Below, in pieces: positions 21,921 through 30,358 of a stretch of 61,570 bases of DNA. Under the pieces are notes generated by a model. It made no database searches. It was given only the letters and a program-made list of their open reading frames with translations, and was not told the origin of the DNA. A program made the translations under genes and the position numbers. The DNA comes from a virus, in IMG/VR virus record IMGVR_UViG_2162886015_000002, positions 1 through 61,570 of that record. One strand, given 5' to 3'. Positions within the stretch are counted from its first letter, which is position 1; every line of letters starts with the position of its first letter.

Positions 21921-21975
21921 CGCGGGGATCGGTAGTAAGCGAATCAAGGTGTTACGAGTGGTCATTGCGCAATAC

Positions 21976-21985
21976 AATAACCCAC
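21976..21985 (-). repeat. Arm-type repeat, inverted (AATAACCCAC)
   Basis: Exact reverse complement of the 21911 site, 55 bases away and left of the core. Confidence 0.55.
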
Positions 21986-22047
21986 GTTGAAATCTCGTAA
22001 GCCTTATTTGGCGGTGCTTGGCGAGACAAGCACGTACCGGTTAATAA

Positions 22048-22083
22048 CCTATCCGGGGTTCGAATCCCCGTCTCTCCGCCACA
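22048..22083 (+). other. attP core with tRNA-Ser 3' end
   Basis: CGGGGTTCGAATCCCCG is a T-arm, followed by TCTCTCC, G and CCA, the 3' acceptor strand of a bacterial tRNA-Ser. No 5' half is present, so it is not a tRNA gene. It is the segment that rebuilds the host tRNA gene on integration. Confidence 0.85.
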
Positions 22084-22091
22084 GGATACAT

Positions 22092-22120
22092 AAGGCTCCC
22101 AGCGTGGGGGCCTTTTCTAT
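22092..22120 (+). terminator. Terminator after the att core
   Basis: AAGGCTCCC and GGGGGCCTT form a 9-bp stem with a 5-base loop, followed by a T-rich tract. It can end the integrase transcript and may derive from the host tRNA. Confidence 0.7.
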
Positions 22121-22130
22121 TTGGGTTATT
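22121..22130 (+). repeat. Arm-type repeat, TTGGGTTATT
   Basis: Right of the core; the same decamer recurs 19 bases later. Confidence 0.55.
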
Positions 22131-22139
22131 CAAACAGGT

Positions 22140-22149
22140 TTGGGTTATT
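22140..22149 (+). repeat. Arm-type repeat, TTGGGTTATT
   Basis: Second right-hand copy, a tandem direct repeat with the 22121 site. Confidence 0.55.
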
Positions 22150-22252
22150 CGGAAGAAGTGAAAATCACTTTTTGACGCCCTGCCGAGGCAGGCTGAGAGG
22201 GGTGGGCGGCACAGCCGATAGACTGTAGCCGCCGAATACAACAGCTGGCCTG

Positions 22253-22993
22253 TTACGCTGGCACGCCTGAGCCTGCGACAGCCTGCACGCGCGCCTGCAC
22301 GCGCGACATGTCGTGGTCGATGGGATCTGCTCCCTCCGGCCACTGCGCGCTGGCGATCATCGAAAACGTACCGTGATCGTCCTTCAACCATGCATGCAGC
22401 GGGAGCGGCCGCGCCTGCCAGCGGAGATCCTTCAGCGGGCCTTCCTTCCACGGCCACGACGCCCATAAGTCGGCGCCGTTCAGCACGCAGACCATGTTGG
22501 CGAGTTCACCGGAATGGTTCGCGTAGAACGCGGCATCCGCGAACTTCGGCGCTTCGAAGCTATGGAGTGCGCCAATCTGCGCCGCCGGAAGGAACAGCGG
22601 CGTCAGGTGCGTGCGCGACGCGCCGAGGGAGTGGCCGGCAACATGCACCACGTCGCCGACCGGGATCGTCGCGTGCACCCAATCCCAGAGTTTCTGCATC
22701 CCCTCGTAGACACCCGCCGTCACATTGCCACCGGCGACCGGTACCGGGTCGAGCGACATATCCGCAAGCACGTCCATGACCTTCAGCGCGCTCGCACGCG
22801 TGCCGCTGATGCTCAGATGCGTCTCGCCGCGCGCGTCGGCCGAGAGGACGGCCTGATGGCTGGCGTTCTGGTACTGAGCAATCCAGGTGTCGCCGAGGGC
22901 CGCGAATGCAGCCTTCGAGGCAGCCTGGTCGATCAGATACGCGGCGTTGGCGCGCGCCGCCGCCAGCGCTGCTGCTTGCCAGTCGATGCTCAT
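22253..22993 (-). CDS. Lipase/esterase-like protein of the lysis cassette
   Basis: 246 residues. VVHVAGHSLGAS (nucleophile elbow GHSLG, residues 120-124) is the class 3 lipase signature of the alpha/beta hydrolases. NGADLWASWPW may hold the catalytic Asp. No signal peptide is seen. It is the last late gene, coupled by ATGA to a lipoprotein. A role in breaking the outer membrane at lysis is possible because no clear spanin pair is present. It might also modify host lipids. Confidence 0.7.
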   Translation of the reverse strand: MSIDWQAAALAAARANAAYLIDQAASKAAFAALGDTWIAQYQNASHQAVLSADARGETHLSISGTRASALKVMDVLADMSLDPVPVAGGNVTAGVYEGMQKLWDWVHATIPVGDVVHVAGHSLGASRTHLTPLFLPAAQIGALHSFEAPKFADAAFYANHSGELANMVCVLNGADLWASWPWKEGPLKDLRWQARPLPLHAWLKDDHGTFSMIASAQWPEGADPIDHDMSRVQARVQAVAGSGVPA

Positions 22994-23484
22994 TGCAATG
23001 GCGCGCCGGCGAGTGGCGTCGATGCGGCTGTAGGAACGGAAGCGGCTGGAGCCGATGCAGATTGTGCGGCAGCGGCATTCGTCGCAATCGCGGTAGCCGT
23101 ATCGACGACCAGCTCCGCGAGGAGCGCGAAGCCAGCGATCTTCTGTTTCTGCTCTGTCGACAGGACGTTATCCGGGGCGGCTTGAGCAATCGCGTTCGCT
23201 GCCGGGATCGCCGTGCTTACGAATTGCTGAACCGATGTCGTGGATACCGTCGCACCGATCGCGCAGGTCGTGTTGGCCAACTTCGTGGCCGCAGGCAACT
23301 GCGCCTGGACGTTCGCTGGGATCGCCGCACCCAGCGTCGGCGCCAATGTCAAGGCCTGTTGAACCGGCGGGCATGCGATAGCAAAGAATTGCGCCGGCGT
23401 GAGCTGGGCTGGTTGCGTGGTGCCGCATGCGGAGAGAGCGAGCAGGGCTGCGCCTGCCGCGAGAGCAGCAAATAGCTTCTTCAT
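22990..23484 (-). CDS. Lipoprotein
   Basis: 164 residues. The N-terminus MKKLFAALAAGAALLALSAC ends in a lipobox (LSAC, Cys20). The mature part is Ala-rich, with two further Cys and helical stretches. It should be anchored in the outer or inner membrane. It may act in lysis like an o-spanin, but it lacks the usual small Pro-rich look. Confidence 0.7.
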   Translation of the reverse strand: MKKLFAALAAGAALLALSACGTTQPAQLTPAQFFAIACPPVQQALTLAPTLGAAIPANVQAQLPAATKLANTTCAIGATVSTTSVQQFVSTAIPAANAIAQAAPDNVLSTEQKQKIAGFALLAELVVDTATAIATNAAAAQSASAPAASVPTAASTPLAGAPLQ

Positions 23485-23496
23485 GATTGGGAATTC

Positions 23497-23814
23497 CTAA
23501 GGTTTGAGAGAGAACTTCGCCGCGGCGTCGGCCGTCGCGGTGACTGCGCCCGCGACAGCGGAGACGGCAGCGGTGTTGGCAGCGATCGGAGCGGTTGCTC
23601 CTACGCCCGTTTCGGCGAAATCAAGTTGATAGCCGTCGGCAGTCTTCTGGACGTGGACTGTCACGCTTGAGATGTCTTTCCCGTTCGCGATGGTCGCGGC
23701 GCAGCAGATGACCTGCTTCGAAGCGGCGTCGTAGAACGGGCGGACATCGTAGGTCGCCTGACCCGCACACCCGGCCAGCATCAGCGGTGCGAGGCAGAGC
23801 AGGGCGCGGATCAT
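23497..23814 (-). CDS. Lipoprotein
   Basis: 105 residues with lipobox LAGC at Cys16. TYDVRPFYDAASKQVICC and VTVHVQKTADGYQLDF suggest a small beta domain. ATGA overlap with the upstream holin-like gene. Seen as a lysis-cassette lipoprotein of unknown mechanism. Confidence 0.7.
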   Translation of the reverse strand: MIRALLCLAPLMLAGCAGQATYDVRPFYDAASKQVICCAATIANGKDISSVTVHVQKTADGYQLDFAETGVGATAPIAANTAAVSAVAGAVTATADAAAKFSLKP

Positions 23815-24020
23815 GCGGCCGGCATTGCAGGGGCTTTGACGCCGTACTTGGCTTCGAGATAGCCCTTGGCGACGTGGCCGAGATAAACGAGAGTGCCGGT
23901 CAGGATCGGCAGGACTTCAGCGGGAACCGGATGGCCGGCGCTAGTGAAGGCCCATTGAATCAGTGCCGAAACCGAGCCGGATGCGACGCCAATGCCGCCG
24001 CTGACGAGTGCGTTGTTCAT
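23811..24020 (-). CDS. Holin-like small membrane protein
   Basis: 69 residues with two hydrophobic stretches (GIGVASGSVSALIQWAF and ILTGTLVYLGHVAKGYL) and a short polar tail. Size, hydrophobicity and place in the cassette fit a holin. Family not identified. Confidence 0.55.
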   Translation of the reverse strand: MNNALVSGGIGVASGSVSALIQWAFTSAGHPVPAEVLPILTGTLVYLGHVAKGYLEAKYGVKAPAMPAA

Positions 24021-24652
24021 GGATGCTCCTTCTGGACGATCTCGTCCGGTGAGAAAACGAATCCGGCCTTGCGCGGGTAGAACTGGAATACGAAGGTCGG
24101 TAACGAACGGTGGTGGATGCCGTGCGTCGGCGAGCGGTGGAACTTCGCTGAGAGCGGCAGCATGTTCTGCGGCGAATCGACGAAGGTTTCGGGCTTGGCC
24201 GGATCGAATGCGTGCCAGTCGAAGCCGCGCGCGGCCGTGAGCTGGCAGATCATCCAGATGCCGGATTCCTGGACCGGAAACGTTTCGTCAGTCGGTTGAT
24301 CGGTGATCTCGTCGAGCACGGGAATCTCCGTGATCTCGCCTACCGCGATCGCTTTGACGATCGTCCAATCGACCGATTCGGCATCGGCCCACTCGCAGAA
24401 CATGTGGTGATATTCGGGCGCCGGTTGGCCGCTGACAGCGCAGTGCAAACCGGCTTTGTGGCCGAGCTGCTTCGTGTGGCGGAACGTCGGTGACTCGCCG
24501 CGCGGCGCCGCGTGGTCCGGGTAGTACTCCATCTCGACGTCGGTCACCTTGACGAGATGCTCGCCGGCGACCAGCGGCACATTGGCAAGGCCTTCGGTCA
24601 TGCATTTGTGGCAGACGTGCTCGAGCGGAACGTCGTGACTGCAGCGTGGCAT
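24017..24652 (-). CDS. Cys/His-rich protein in the lysis region, HNH-like
   Basis: 211 residues. CSHDVPLEHVCHKC at the start may bind zinc, and CAVSGQPAPEYHHMFCEW resembles an HNH start. PLSAKFHRSPTHGIHHR could supply further His. Possibly a nuclease; the family is not certain. It starts just after a terminator hairpin. Confidence 0.55.
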   Translation of the reverse strand: MPRCSHDVPLEHVCHKCMTEGLANVPLVAGEHLVKVTDVEMEYYPDHAAPRGESPTFRHTKQLGHKAGLHCAVSGQPAPEYHHMFCEWADAESVDWTIVKAIAVGEITEIPVLDEITDQPTDETFPVQESGIWMICQLTAARGFDWHAFDPAKPETFVDSPQNMLPLSAKFHRSPTHGIHHRSLPTFVFQFYPRKAGFVFSPDEIVQKEHP

Positions 24653-24671
24653 ATGAGGTCCGTAAACGAAG

Positions 24672-24691
24672 AAACCGCCCGAAGGCGGTTT
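24672..24691 (-). terminator. Intrinsic terminator in the late unit
   Basis: AAACCGCC and GGCGGTTT pair around CGAA. On the minus strand the stem is followed by TTTCTTCGTTT. It lies between the endolysin and the Cys/His-rich gene. Confidence 0.65.
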
Positions 24692-24709
24692 AGGTGAGGG
24701 GATTCGGGA

Positions 24710-25261
24710 TCAGGCGACGCCGAGCGCTTTCTTTGCTGCGGCGTACAGAGCCTCCCGATCGGCAAGTCCGTTCGTGCCGCCGTTGATGCGCCGCGTGAGC
24801 GTGATGAAGTCTCTAGCGTTTGCGATCGCGCTCAGCTTGTTGTTCCACCAGAACCAGCCAGCGGACATCGCAGCGTTAGCTGGCTGCTCGAGCAGCTCAG
24901 GCTCGTTGAGCAGGTCGAGATCCATTCCGACAGCAGCAAGCGCGTAATTCGCGCGGCCGGTAATCTGGATCAGCCCGCGACCGCAAAACCGCTCGCCGTC
25001 GCCCGGCTGTGTGTTGCCTAACTCGGTGGCCTTCGTCGACGGCGGCTCGTACGTGAGCTGCGCGGCGGTTGGCCCCCACAGCTCTTTGGTGAAGAGCAGG
25101 TGATCTGACTCGTGCCCGGTCTGCGCGAGGAACGCGGCCACGTCCAGCGGCTGGGCGATCTGATAGTGATCGCACGCGAGTTGCATGAATGGCGCGAACA
25201 ATGTAGCGCGCGATAGGACGGCGCCGCAGCCTGCGGCAACGATCTGCGGAGTGAGATTCAT
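24710..25261 (-). CDS. Endolysin, glycoside hydrolase family 19-like
   Basis: 183 residues. FLAQTGHESDHLLFTKELWG contains the catalytic Glu region and GRGLIQITGRANY is the classic GH19 motif. No signal peptide, so it needs a holin. Starts by ATGA overlap with the upstream membrane gene. It cuts peptidoglycan glycan strands. Confidence 0.9.
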   Translation of the reverse strand: MNLTPQIVAAGCGAVLSRATLFAPFMQLACDHYQIAQPLDVAAFLAQTGHESDHLLFTKELWGPTAAQLTYEPPSTKATELGNTQPGDGERFCGRGLIQITGRANYALAAVGMDLDLLNEPELLEQPANAAMSAGWFWWNNKLSAIANARDFITLTRRINGGTNGLADREALYAAAKKALGVA

Positions 25262-25647
25262 AGGGTCACCAATACCAGTTTGATGAAGGCGTTGACCCAG
25301 TCCGGGAGTGCCTCGTGATTCACGATGCGGACCAACGCCCAGATGCCGGCCAGCGGCAAGACCACGGGAAGGAACACCTTCTTCAGCAGGAAGGTCCACG
25401 ACTCAGCCAGTCGGCAGAAGAAACGCACTGTCTTCACGCCGCCGTTCCACATGCCAACAATGGAATCCGTCCCATTCACGACCGTGTCGAGTTTCCCGCT
25501 CACCTGCGCGAGCGTCGCGTCCTGGCTCTGCAGATGGACGGTGATCTTCGATAGCGCGTCGGCTATCTCGGTGAATCTCGCTTCCCCCTTGTTCAAACGC
25601 TCGTCGGTGCCGTTCAGGCGCTCGTTGATGGCGTCCATTTCACTCAT
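25258..25647 (-). CDS. Membrane protein with coiled coil, holin-like candidate
   Basis: 129 residues. An N-terminal coiled coil (INERLNGTDERLNKGE, about 1-55) is followed by two hydrophobic segments (residues about 77-112). Coupled by ATGA to the endolysin gene. This is a second holin candidate, or an antiholin. The fold resembles phage proteins placed before endolysins. Confidence 0.6.
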   Translation of the reverse strand: MSEMDAINERLNGTDERLNKGEARFTEIADALSKITVHLQSQDATLAQVSGKLDTVVNGTDSIVGMWNGGVKTVRFFCRLAESWTFLLKKVFLPVVLPLAGIWALVRIVNHEALPDWVNAFIKLVLVTL

Positions 25648-25666
25648 TCAAATCCCCGGAGAAATG

Positions 25667-25688
25667 AAAAAGCCGCCCGAAGGCGGCT
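25667..25688 (-). terminator. Intrinsic terminator in the late unit
   Basis: AGCCGCC and GGCGGCT around CGAA, with a five-T tract on the minus strand. It stands between the tail genes (and the antisense methyltransferase gene) and the lysis cassette. Confidence 0.8.
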
Positions 25689-25714
25689 GGTAAGACTTTT
25701 AAAGGAATCGGCGC

Positions 25715-25720
25715 TAGAAT
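25715..25720 (+). promoter_or_regulatory. Candidate -10 box for the methyltransferase gene
   Basis: TAGAAT 25 bases before ATG, with only a weak -35 (TAAGAC, 18-base spacer). GGAGA precedes the start codon. Confidence 0.35.
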
Positions 25721-25744
25721 GCGCGATCCCATTGGAGACATCGC

Positions 25745-26815
25745 ATGTCAGACTCGAAACGGCTGGTTAGGCAATCCCCATTCTCAGGAAAAGGCATTCG
25801 GGAGCGCGTTCTGCGCCGCCTCGGGGCTGGCGATCTTTACGATTCGATTGCATCGCTTTCTGGTGCCGTGAAATCGCGCGATGAAGCATTAGCCCAATCT
25901 CGCGCAATTGCGGATGAACTGCGAGTTTCAGGAACCTCTGAACAAGATAAGGATTCGAGTCGAATCGGCCGCCTCGAGCATTTCGAGAGTCTGGCCAACT
26001 CCGGTCGACTGATCGAACTCGAATATGCGATCCACCCCAAGATGCGGCATGGTGGGTTGCTTCCAGAAGAGCCCCGGATGGCCAGATTGCTCAGCACTGG
26101 AGATATGCGTTACGCGGAACAACTGACGAGCTTTCTGCCGGTCATCGAGAAGGCAATCAGCATACCGTCGCGCGCAAACAGTCCGACCGAGCCACATTGG
26201 CAGAACGATTGGCTGCCCGCGTTCGATGCGATATCGATCTACGCTCAACTGGCTCTGAAGAACCCGAAGCTCTATCTTGAGATCGGATCGGGCACGTCCA
26301 CCAAGTTCGCAAGGCGGGCCATTCAGGATTTCGGGCTTCAAACGCGCATTGTTTCGATTGACCCATATCCGCGATCGGAAATCGATTCGATCTGTGACGA
26401 GGTTATTCGGCTTCCGCTCGAGGATGCGCCATTGTCAGTGTTTGATCAGTTGCAGCCGGGTGACATGCTGTTTTTCGACGGCAGCCATCGTTCGTTTCAG
26501 AACTCTGACGTCACCGTGTTTTTCACCGAAATCCTGCCGTCATTGAAGAATGGCGTGTTGACTGGCGTTCATGACATTCTGCTGCCGACTGACTACCCGA
26601 CTGACTGGCTCGATCGCCACTACAACGAGCAATACCTGCTTGCGTGCTGGTTGCTCGCAGGGGATCGTCTGCGAGTAGAGTTGCCGCTATTTTACCTATC
26701 CTGCCGGCCCAATCTCTCAGGGATTCTGGATCCGCTGTGGAAGGCCCCGAATCTCATCGGAGCCCACACGCACGGTTGCGCTTTCTGGTTCACACCAACA
26801 GGGCTGGAATCCTAG
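25745..26815 (+). CDS. SAM-dependent methyltransferase-like moron, antisense in the late unit
   Basis: 356 residues. LYLEIGSGTSTKFARRAI (about 178-195) is motif I of class I methyltransferases, and MLFFDGSHRSF fits a Methyltransf_24-type fold. The N-terminal 100 residues are helical and unknown. It is the only plus-strand gene between 22 and 61 kb. Its TAG stop shares a CTAG with the stop of the convergent fibre gene. This suggests a gene added for lysogenic conversion, perhaps modifying surface sugars. The substrate is unknown. Confidence 0.75.
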   Translation: MSDSKRLVRQSPFSGKGIRERVLRRLGAGDLYDSIASLSGAVKSRDEALAQSRAIADELRVSGTSEQDKDSSRIGRLEHFESLANSGRLIELEYAIHPKMRHGGLLPEEPRMARLLSTGDMRYAEQLTSFLPVIEKAISIPSRANSPTEPHWQNDWLPAFDAISIYAQLALKNPKLYLEIGSGTSTKFARRAIQDFGLQTRIVSIDPYPRSEIDSICDEVIRLPLEDAPLSVFDQLQPGDMLFFDGSHRSFQNSDVTVFFTEILPSLKNGVLTGVHDILLPTDYPTDWLDRHYNEQYLLACWLLAGDRLRVELPLFYLSCRPNLSGILDPLWKAPNLIGAHTHGCAFWFTPTGLES

Positions 26816-28998
26816 CCGCGACAGAGGAACTGGTATGTATCCCCGGCAACCGGCGTCGCATTCCAGATAAACACCTGGACCGATGGGGCGGAATCTACAC
26901 CTGGCTCCTCGCCGATCACGTTGTTGACCGTGCCTGTGCCGCCCGTGAATTTGCAGGACATCACAGGCGGATTATCCGAGGTGGTGGCAACCGTATTGAC
27001 GGTTACGCTGGGACTGTTCGCCTGTCCCGTACCGTTCGATGTCACGGTAAGAATAAAGCTGCTCCCGAATGAGGTTCCGCTGACGGTCGCCGTGCTGCCC
27101 CATCCCGACGACAGGGTGATTGATTTGATGCCGCCAGCGATTCCGTTATTCACGGTGCCAACGTTGGTGTTTCGCCCAACAAACACTTCGCCGACGCCCA
27201 GATTCGTCACTTCGAGCCAGTTCTGCGTGGTCGGGGTGCCCTGGTCGTCACGAACATAATTGTCATCGACGAACGTGTTCAACAGCGTGTTCGGGTTGAA
27301 GTCGATCAGCGCGATACCGTATTGGGTATTCGATGCGACGGCTGAGCCGCCCGTGCCGCAGTCACCGATATTGTTGCCGCGAATCTGGTTGTCAAAGACC
27401 TGAGTCGAGAATGTGCTTTCACTCTCGAGTTCGATGCAACCCTCGCCAGACTTGTAAATCGTGTTTCCGATAACGTTATTTTTTGATGTCGACTCGCCAG
27501 TAACGAAGTTAGAAATGACGATGCCTCCGCCGACGCCGCCAGTTATGTTGTTATTAGCAATCGTGTTGCGTGATGCCGCGAGCAGGGACAGAAGATCGCC
27601 CGGCCCCGCTGCGGCCGGAACGTTTGTCAGAGTGCCCGGTGATCCGGAAACGGTTAGGCTCGTATTAGAACCTATTGCCGTGATCAAGAACTCCGACCCA
27701 CCATTCAGGATGATGAATGACCCTGGAACGAGCGCCGAGAAGTTCGGGCCGCCCGTCGAAGTCACGGTTGAGCCCGACGTGCTGACCGTCATACCAGTCT
27801 GCAATGCGGCATTGATTGTGTTGCCGCTGACCGTATTCGAGTCGGAGTTGTTCAGCGTGATCGCATGCTGGCCAAGCGCACCATACAGCGTATTACCGAC
27901 GATCTGTCCATAGGTCGGCGTCTGCGCAGCTCCAGTAATGACATATATCGGGCCAACATAGAAGTTCGTCCACTTGTTGTATGTGATGATCGGGCGAAGG
28001 CCGGTCGACACGTCGACGCCATAGCCATTGCCGTTCTCGATCAGATTGCCCGTGATCGTCACATCGTTCGCGGGTCCGACGTACAACAGGAACGCGCTGG
28101 CATTGTCCGTGTTGTTTGAACGGTTGCCATTGATCGTGCAGTTCTGGACCGATGCGCCATTTGCCGTATTCACGCTGAAGTCAATCAGCGTTGTCAGGTT
28201 CTGCGCATTCGGCTGCGTGATCACTGCACCGTCGACACACAGAAGCCGCGTGCTCGGCTCCATGTCGAGCGTCGAAGTCAGGCTGTAGGTGCCACTGCCG
28301 ACGTGCACCGTGCCATTTGTGCCCGCCGCGTTCACGGCCGCCTGGAGGGTCAGTTTCGCCAGCCCCCAGCCCGCGCCGCTGTTCGAATCGTTACCCGCGG
28401 TCGAGACATACACATCCTTGTTCGTCGCGTTGCCGATCGGCTCCGCGCCAAGGTTTGTGAGCGCCGCAGATGCGGTTGTCGCATTCGTGCCGCCGTTGGC
28501 GATGGGAACGGTCGACGAGCCGAGCAGCGCGGTCAGGGCTGCTGTCTGACTGGTTGCGCCCGTCCCGCCGTTAGCGATGCCAACCGTCCCCGAAAATGAA
28601 CCAGCAGCAACGGAGGTATTGCAGGTAAATCCCGTTCCAGAGGTCCAGTTCAATGCGCTTGCCGACGTACTGCAGCTCGGAATAGCGAGCGCAGTTGGCG
28701 AAGCGGTAGAGCCCGTGCCGTTGCCAATGATCGTGTTTGCAGCCTGAGTGGCATGGTCCGCAAGCGTGACAAGGCCCGTGGCCGTCAGGCTGCCGCTGAT
28801 AATCGGACCCGAAATGGCCGGCGACGTGGACAGTACAACAGACCCCGTTCCGGTAGCGCTCGTCGTACCCGTCCCGCCATTCGCCGCGGAAAGGGGATTC
28901 TGGAGCGTCATGACGCTAAACGTCGGAGACGGATAGGTCTGTCCCAGTGCCGACATCGAGCACAGACCCGCAATGACAATCGCGAATAGTTTTTTCAT
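26812..28998 (-). CDS. Tailspike-like beta-helix protein with signal-peptide-like start
   Basis: 728 residues. Residues 1-19 look like a Sec signal peptide (KKLFAIVIAGLCS, cleavage after ALG). Residues about 20-190 hold Gly-Thr-rich repeats (AANGGTGTTSATGTGS). From about 213 KDVYVSTAGNDSNSGAG opens a pectate-lyase-like right-handed beta-helix with many NTI and GN turns. It probably binds or cuts host polysaccharide. The first 150 residues closely resemble those of the 29060-30301 protein. A signal peptide on a tail protein is odd. Confidence 0.75.
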   Translation of the reverse strand: MKKLFAIVIAGLCSMSALGQTYPSPTFSVMTLQNPLSAANGGTGTTSATGTGSVVLSTSPAISGPIISGSLTATGLVTLADHATQAANTIIGNGTGSTASPTALAIPSCSTSASALNWTSGTGFTCNTSVAAGSFSGTVGIANGGTGATSQTAALTALLGSSTVPIANGGTNATTASAALTNLGAEPIGNATNKDVYVSTAGNDSNSGAGWGLAKLTLQAAVNAAGTNGTVHVGSGTYSLTSTLDMEPSTRLLCVDGAVITQPNAQNLTTLIDFSVNTANGASVQNCTINGNRSNNTDNASAFLLYVGPANDVTITGNLIENGNGYGVDVSTGLRPIITYNKWTNFYVGPIYVITGAAQTPTYGQIVGNTLYGALGQHAITLNNSDSNTVSGNTINAALQTGMTVSTSGSTVTSTGGPNFSALVPGSFIILNGGSEFLITAIGSNTSLTVSGSPGTLTNVPAAAGPGDLLSLLAASRNTIANNNITGGVGGGIVISNFVTGESTSKNNVIGNTIYKSGEGCIELESESTFSTQVFDNQIRGNNIGDCGTGGSAVASNTQYGIALIDFNPNTLLNTFVDDNYVRDDQGTPTTQNWLEVTNLGVGEVFVGRNTNVGTVNNGIAGGIKSITLSSGWGSTATVSGTSFGSSFILTVTSNGTGQANSPSVTVNTVATTSDNPPVMSCKFTGGTGTVNNVIGEEPGVDSAPSVQVFIWNATPVAGDTYQFLCRG

Positions 28999-29014
28999 TT
29001 GTGGCGGTGGAATT

Positions 29015-29038
29015 AAAAAAGCCGCCCGGAGGCGGCTT
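29015..29038 (-). terminator. Intrinsic terminator between fibre genes
   Basis: AAGCCGCC and GGCGGCTT around CGGA, with a T tract on the minus strand. Confidence 0.8.
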
Positions 29039-29059
29039 GATCTGATTCAGTGGGAGTGG

Positions 29060-30301
29060 TCAGGACTTCGAGAGAATTCCGCCGTTATTCCAGAGCACCC
29101 CGGATGTCCCGGGCAGCGATGTCGGGAGGCCAAGAAACCAGGTGATGTAATCGGACTTGGCTAACAGAATGTTGGTGCCGTCACCGTAGATTTCGGTGTT
29201 GTATCCTTGCGCGACTACTACGCCAGTACCTGATGCGGTTTTGAGCGTGATGCTATAGGCGCCGCTTGATTGATTCGATACGGTCCACGCGCCAGTCTGG
29301 GTCGGCAAAATCACCGAAATGTTTCCCGTCAGCGCTCCCGTGAGAGTGATCACCCCATTGCCGTATTGCGCCTGCGTTAAGGTGACATTTGAACTGCCCG
29401 CCACGCTAACCGAAGCATTTCCGCTGATGGCATTTTGTACAAATGCCGTGGTCGGTATTTTTGTACTGGAATCGCCAGCGGAAGGCGTTACAGAAACGGG
29501 GGTTCCAGTGAGGGTCGGGCTTGCAATGGACGGCGATGTCGCCAGCACCGGGCTACCCGAGCCAGTCACCGCATTACCCAAGCCCGTCGCAACTCCCGTC
29601 CCTAATCCGGATACCCCAGTCGAGATAGGCAGACCCGTGCCATTGGTCAGCGTCACTGAAGTCGGCGTGCCAAGGACGGGCGTCACAAGCGTCGGAGACG
29701 TGGACAACACAGTCGAGCCGGAACCGGTCGACGATGTGACGCCCGTACCGCCCTGAGCAACTGACAACGGCGTCGTCAATCCGGTGAGCGATGTGATGTT
29801 GCTGTTCGCCCCGCTCGTAGCACCACCGAGTGCCGTCAGCGCCGCGCTCGCCGTGGTCTGGCCTGTACCGCCATTCGCAATGGCGACCGTGCCCGAGAAC
29901 GATCCTGCGGCTATCGCCGTGTTACAGGTAAATCCGGTGCCGCTCGTCCAGGTCAGCGCACTCGATGCCGAGCTGCATGAGGGCATCGCCAAAGCAGTGG
30001 GCGACGCGGTCGACGCAGTACCGTTTGCCAACACGGTGTTAGCGGCCTGCGTCGCGAGATCGCCGACCGTTACCAGGCCGGTCGCCGTCAGAGCGCCTGT
30101 AATCGTCGGACTGGCAATCGTCGGGGATGTCGATAGCACGACGCTCCCGCTCCCGGTAGACGAAGACGCGCCCGTCCCGCCGCTAGCGGCTGACAGCGGA
30201 GTTTGGAGAGTGATGCTGCCGAACGTTGGCGACGGATATGTCTGCCCGAGAGCCGACAGCGAAACAAGCCCCGAAACCAGTATCGCGAGTAATTTTTTCA
30301 T
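29060..30301 (-). CDS. Fibre-like repeat protein with signal-peptide-like start
   Basis: 413 residues. It starts MKKLLAILVSGLVSLSALGQ and shares the next 150 residues with the tailspike. Repeats of the type GGTGxTSSTGSGSxVLSTSP recur four times. It ends LPGTSGVLWNNGGILSKS, an end shared with the small protein at 30359-30568. Likely a tail fibre or a secreted adhesin-like protein. Confidence 0.7.
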   Translation of the reverse strand: MKKLLAILVSGLVSLSALGQTYPSPTFGSITLQTPLSAASGGTGASSSTGSGSVVLSTSPTIASPTITGALTATGLVTVGDLATQAANTVLANGTASTASPTALAMPSCSSASSALTWTSGTGFTCNTAIAAGSFSGTVAIANGGTGQTTASAALTALGGATSGANSNITSLTGLTTPLSVAQGGTGVTSSTGSGSTVLSTSPTLVTPVLGTPTSVTLTNGTGLPISTGVSGLGTGVATGLGNAVTGSGSPVLATSPSIASPTLTGTPVSVTPSAGDSSTKIPTTAFVQNAISGNASVSVAGSSNVTLTQAQYGNGVITLTGALTGNISVILPTQTGAWTVSNQSSGAYSITLKTASGTGVVVAQGYNTEIYGDGTNILLAKSDYITWFLGLPTSLPGTSGVLWNNGGILSKS

Positions 30302-30312
30302 TTTTAGGCAAT

Positions 30313-30334
30313 AAAAAACCGCCCCAAGGCGGTT
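30313..30334 (-). terminator. Intrinsic terminator between fibre genes
   Basis: AACCGCC and GGCGGTT around CCAA, with a six-T tract on the minus strand. Confidence 0.75.
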
Positions 30335-30358
30335 GTGTTGGGTCTCGTGCGCGAATGG

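Larger units (their letters stand above)
21902..22252. other. attP region between integrase and the lysis genes
   Basis: No gene is seen here. It contains the tRNA-derived core, four integrase arm-like repeats and a terminator, described separately. Confidence 0.8.

Noticed and set aside
22021-22083. A full tRNA gene
   Set aside because: Only the T-arm and 3' acceptor strand are present. No matching 5' acceptor, D-arm or anticodon arm is seen upstream.
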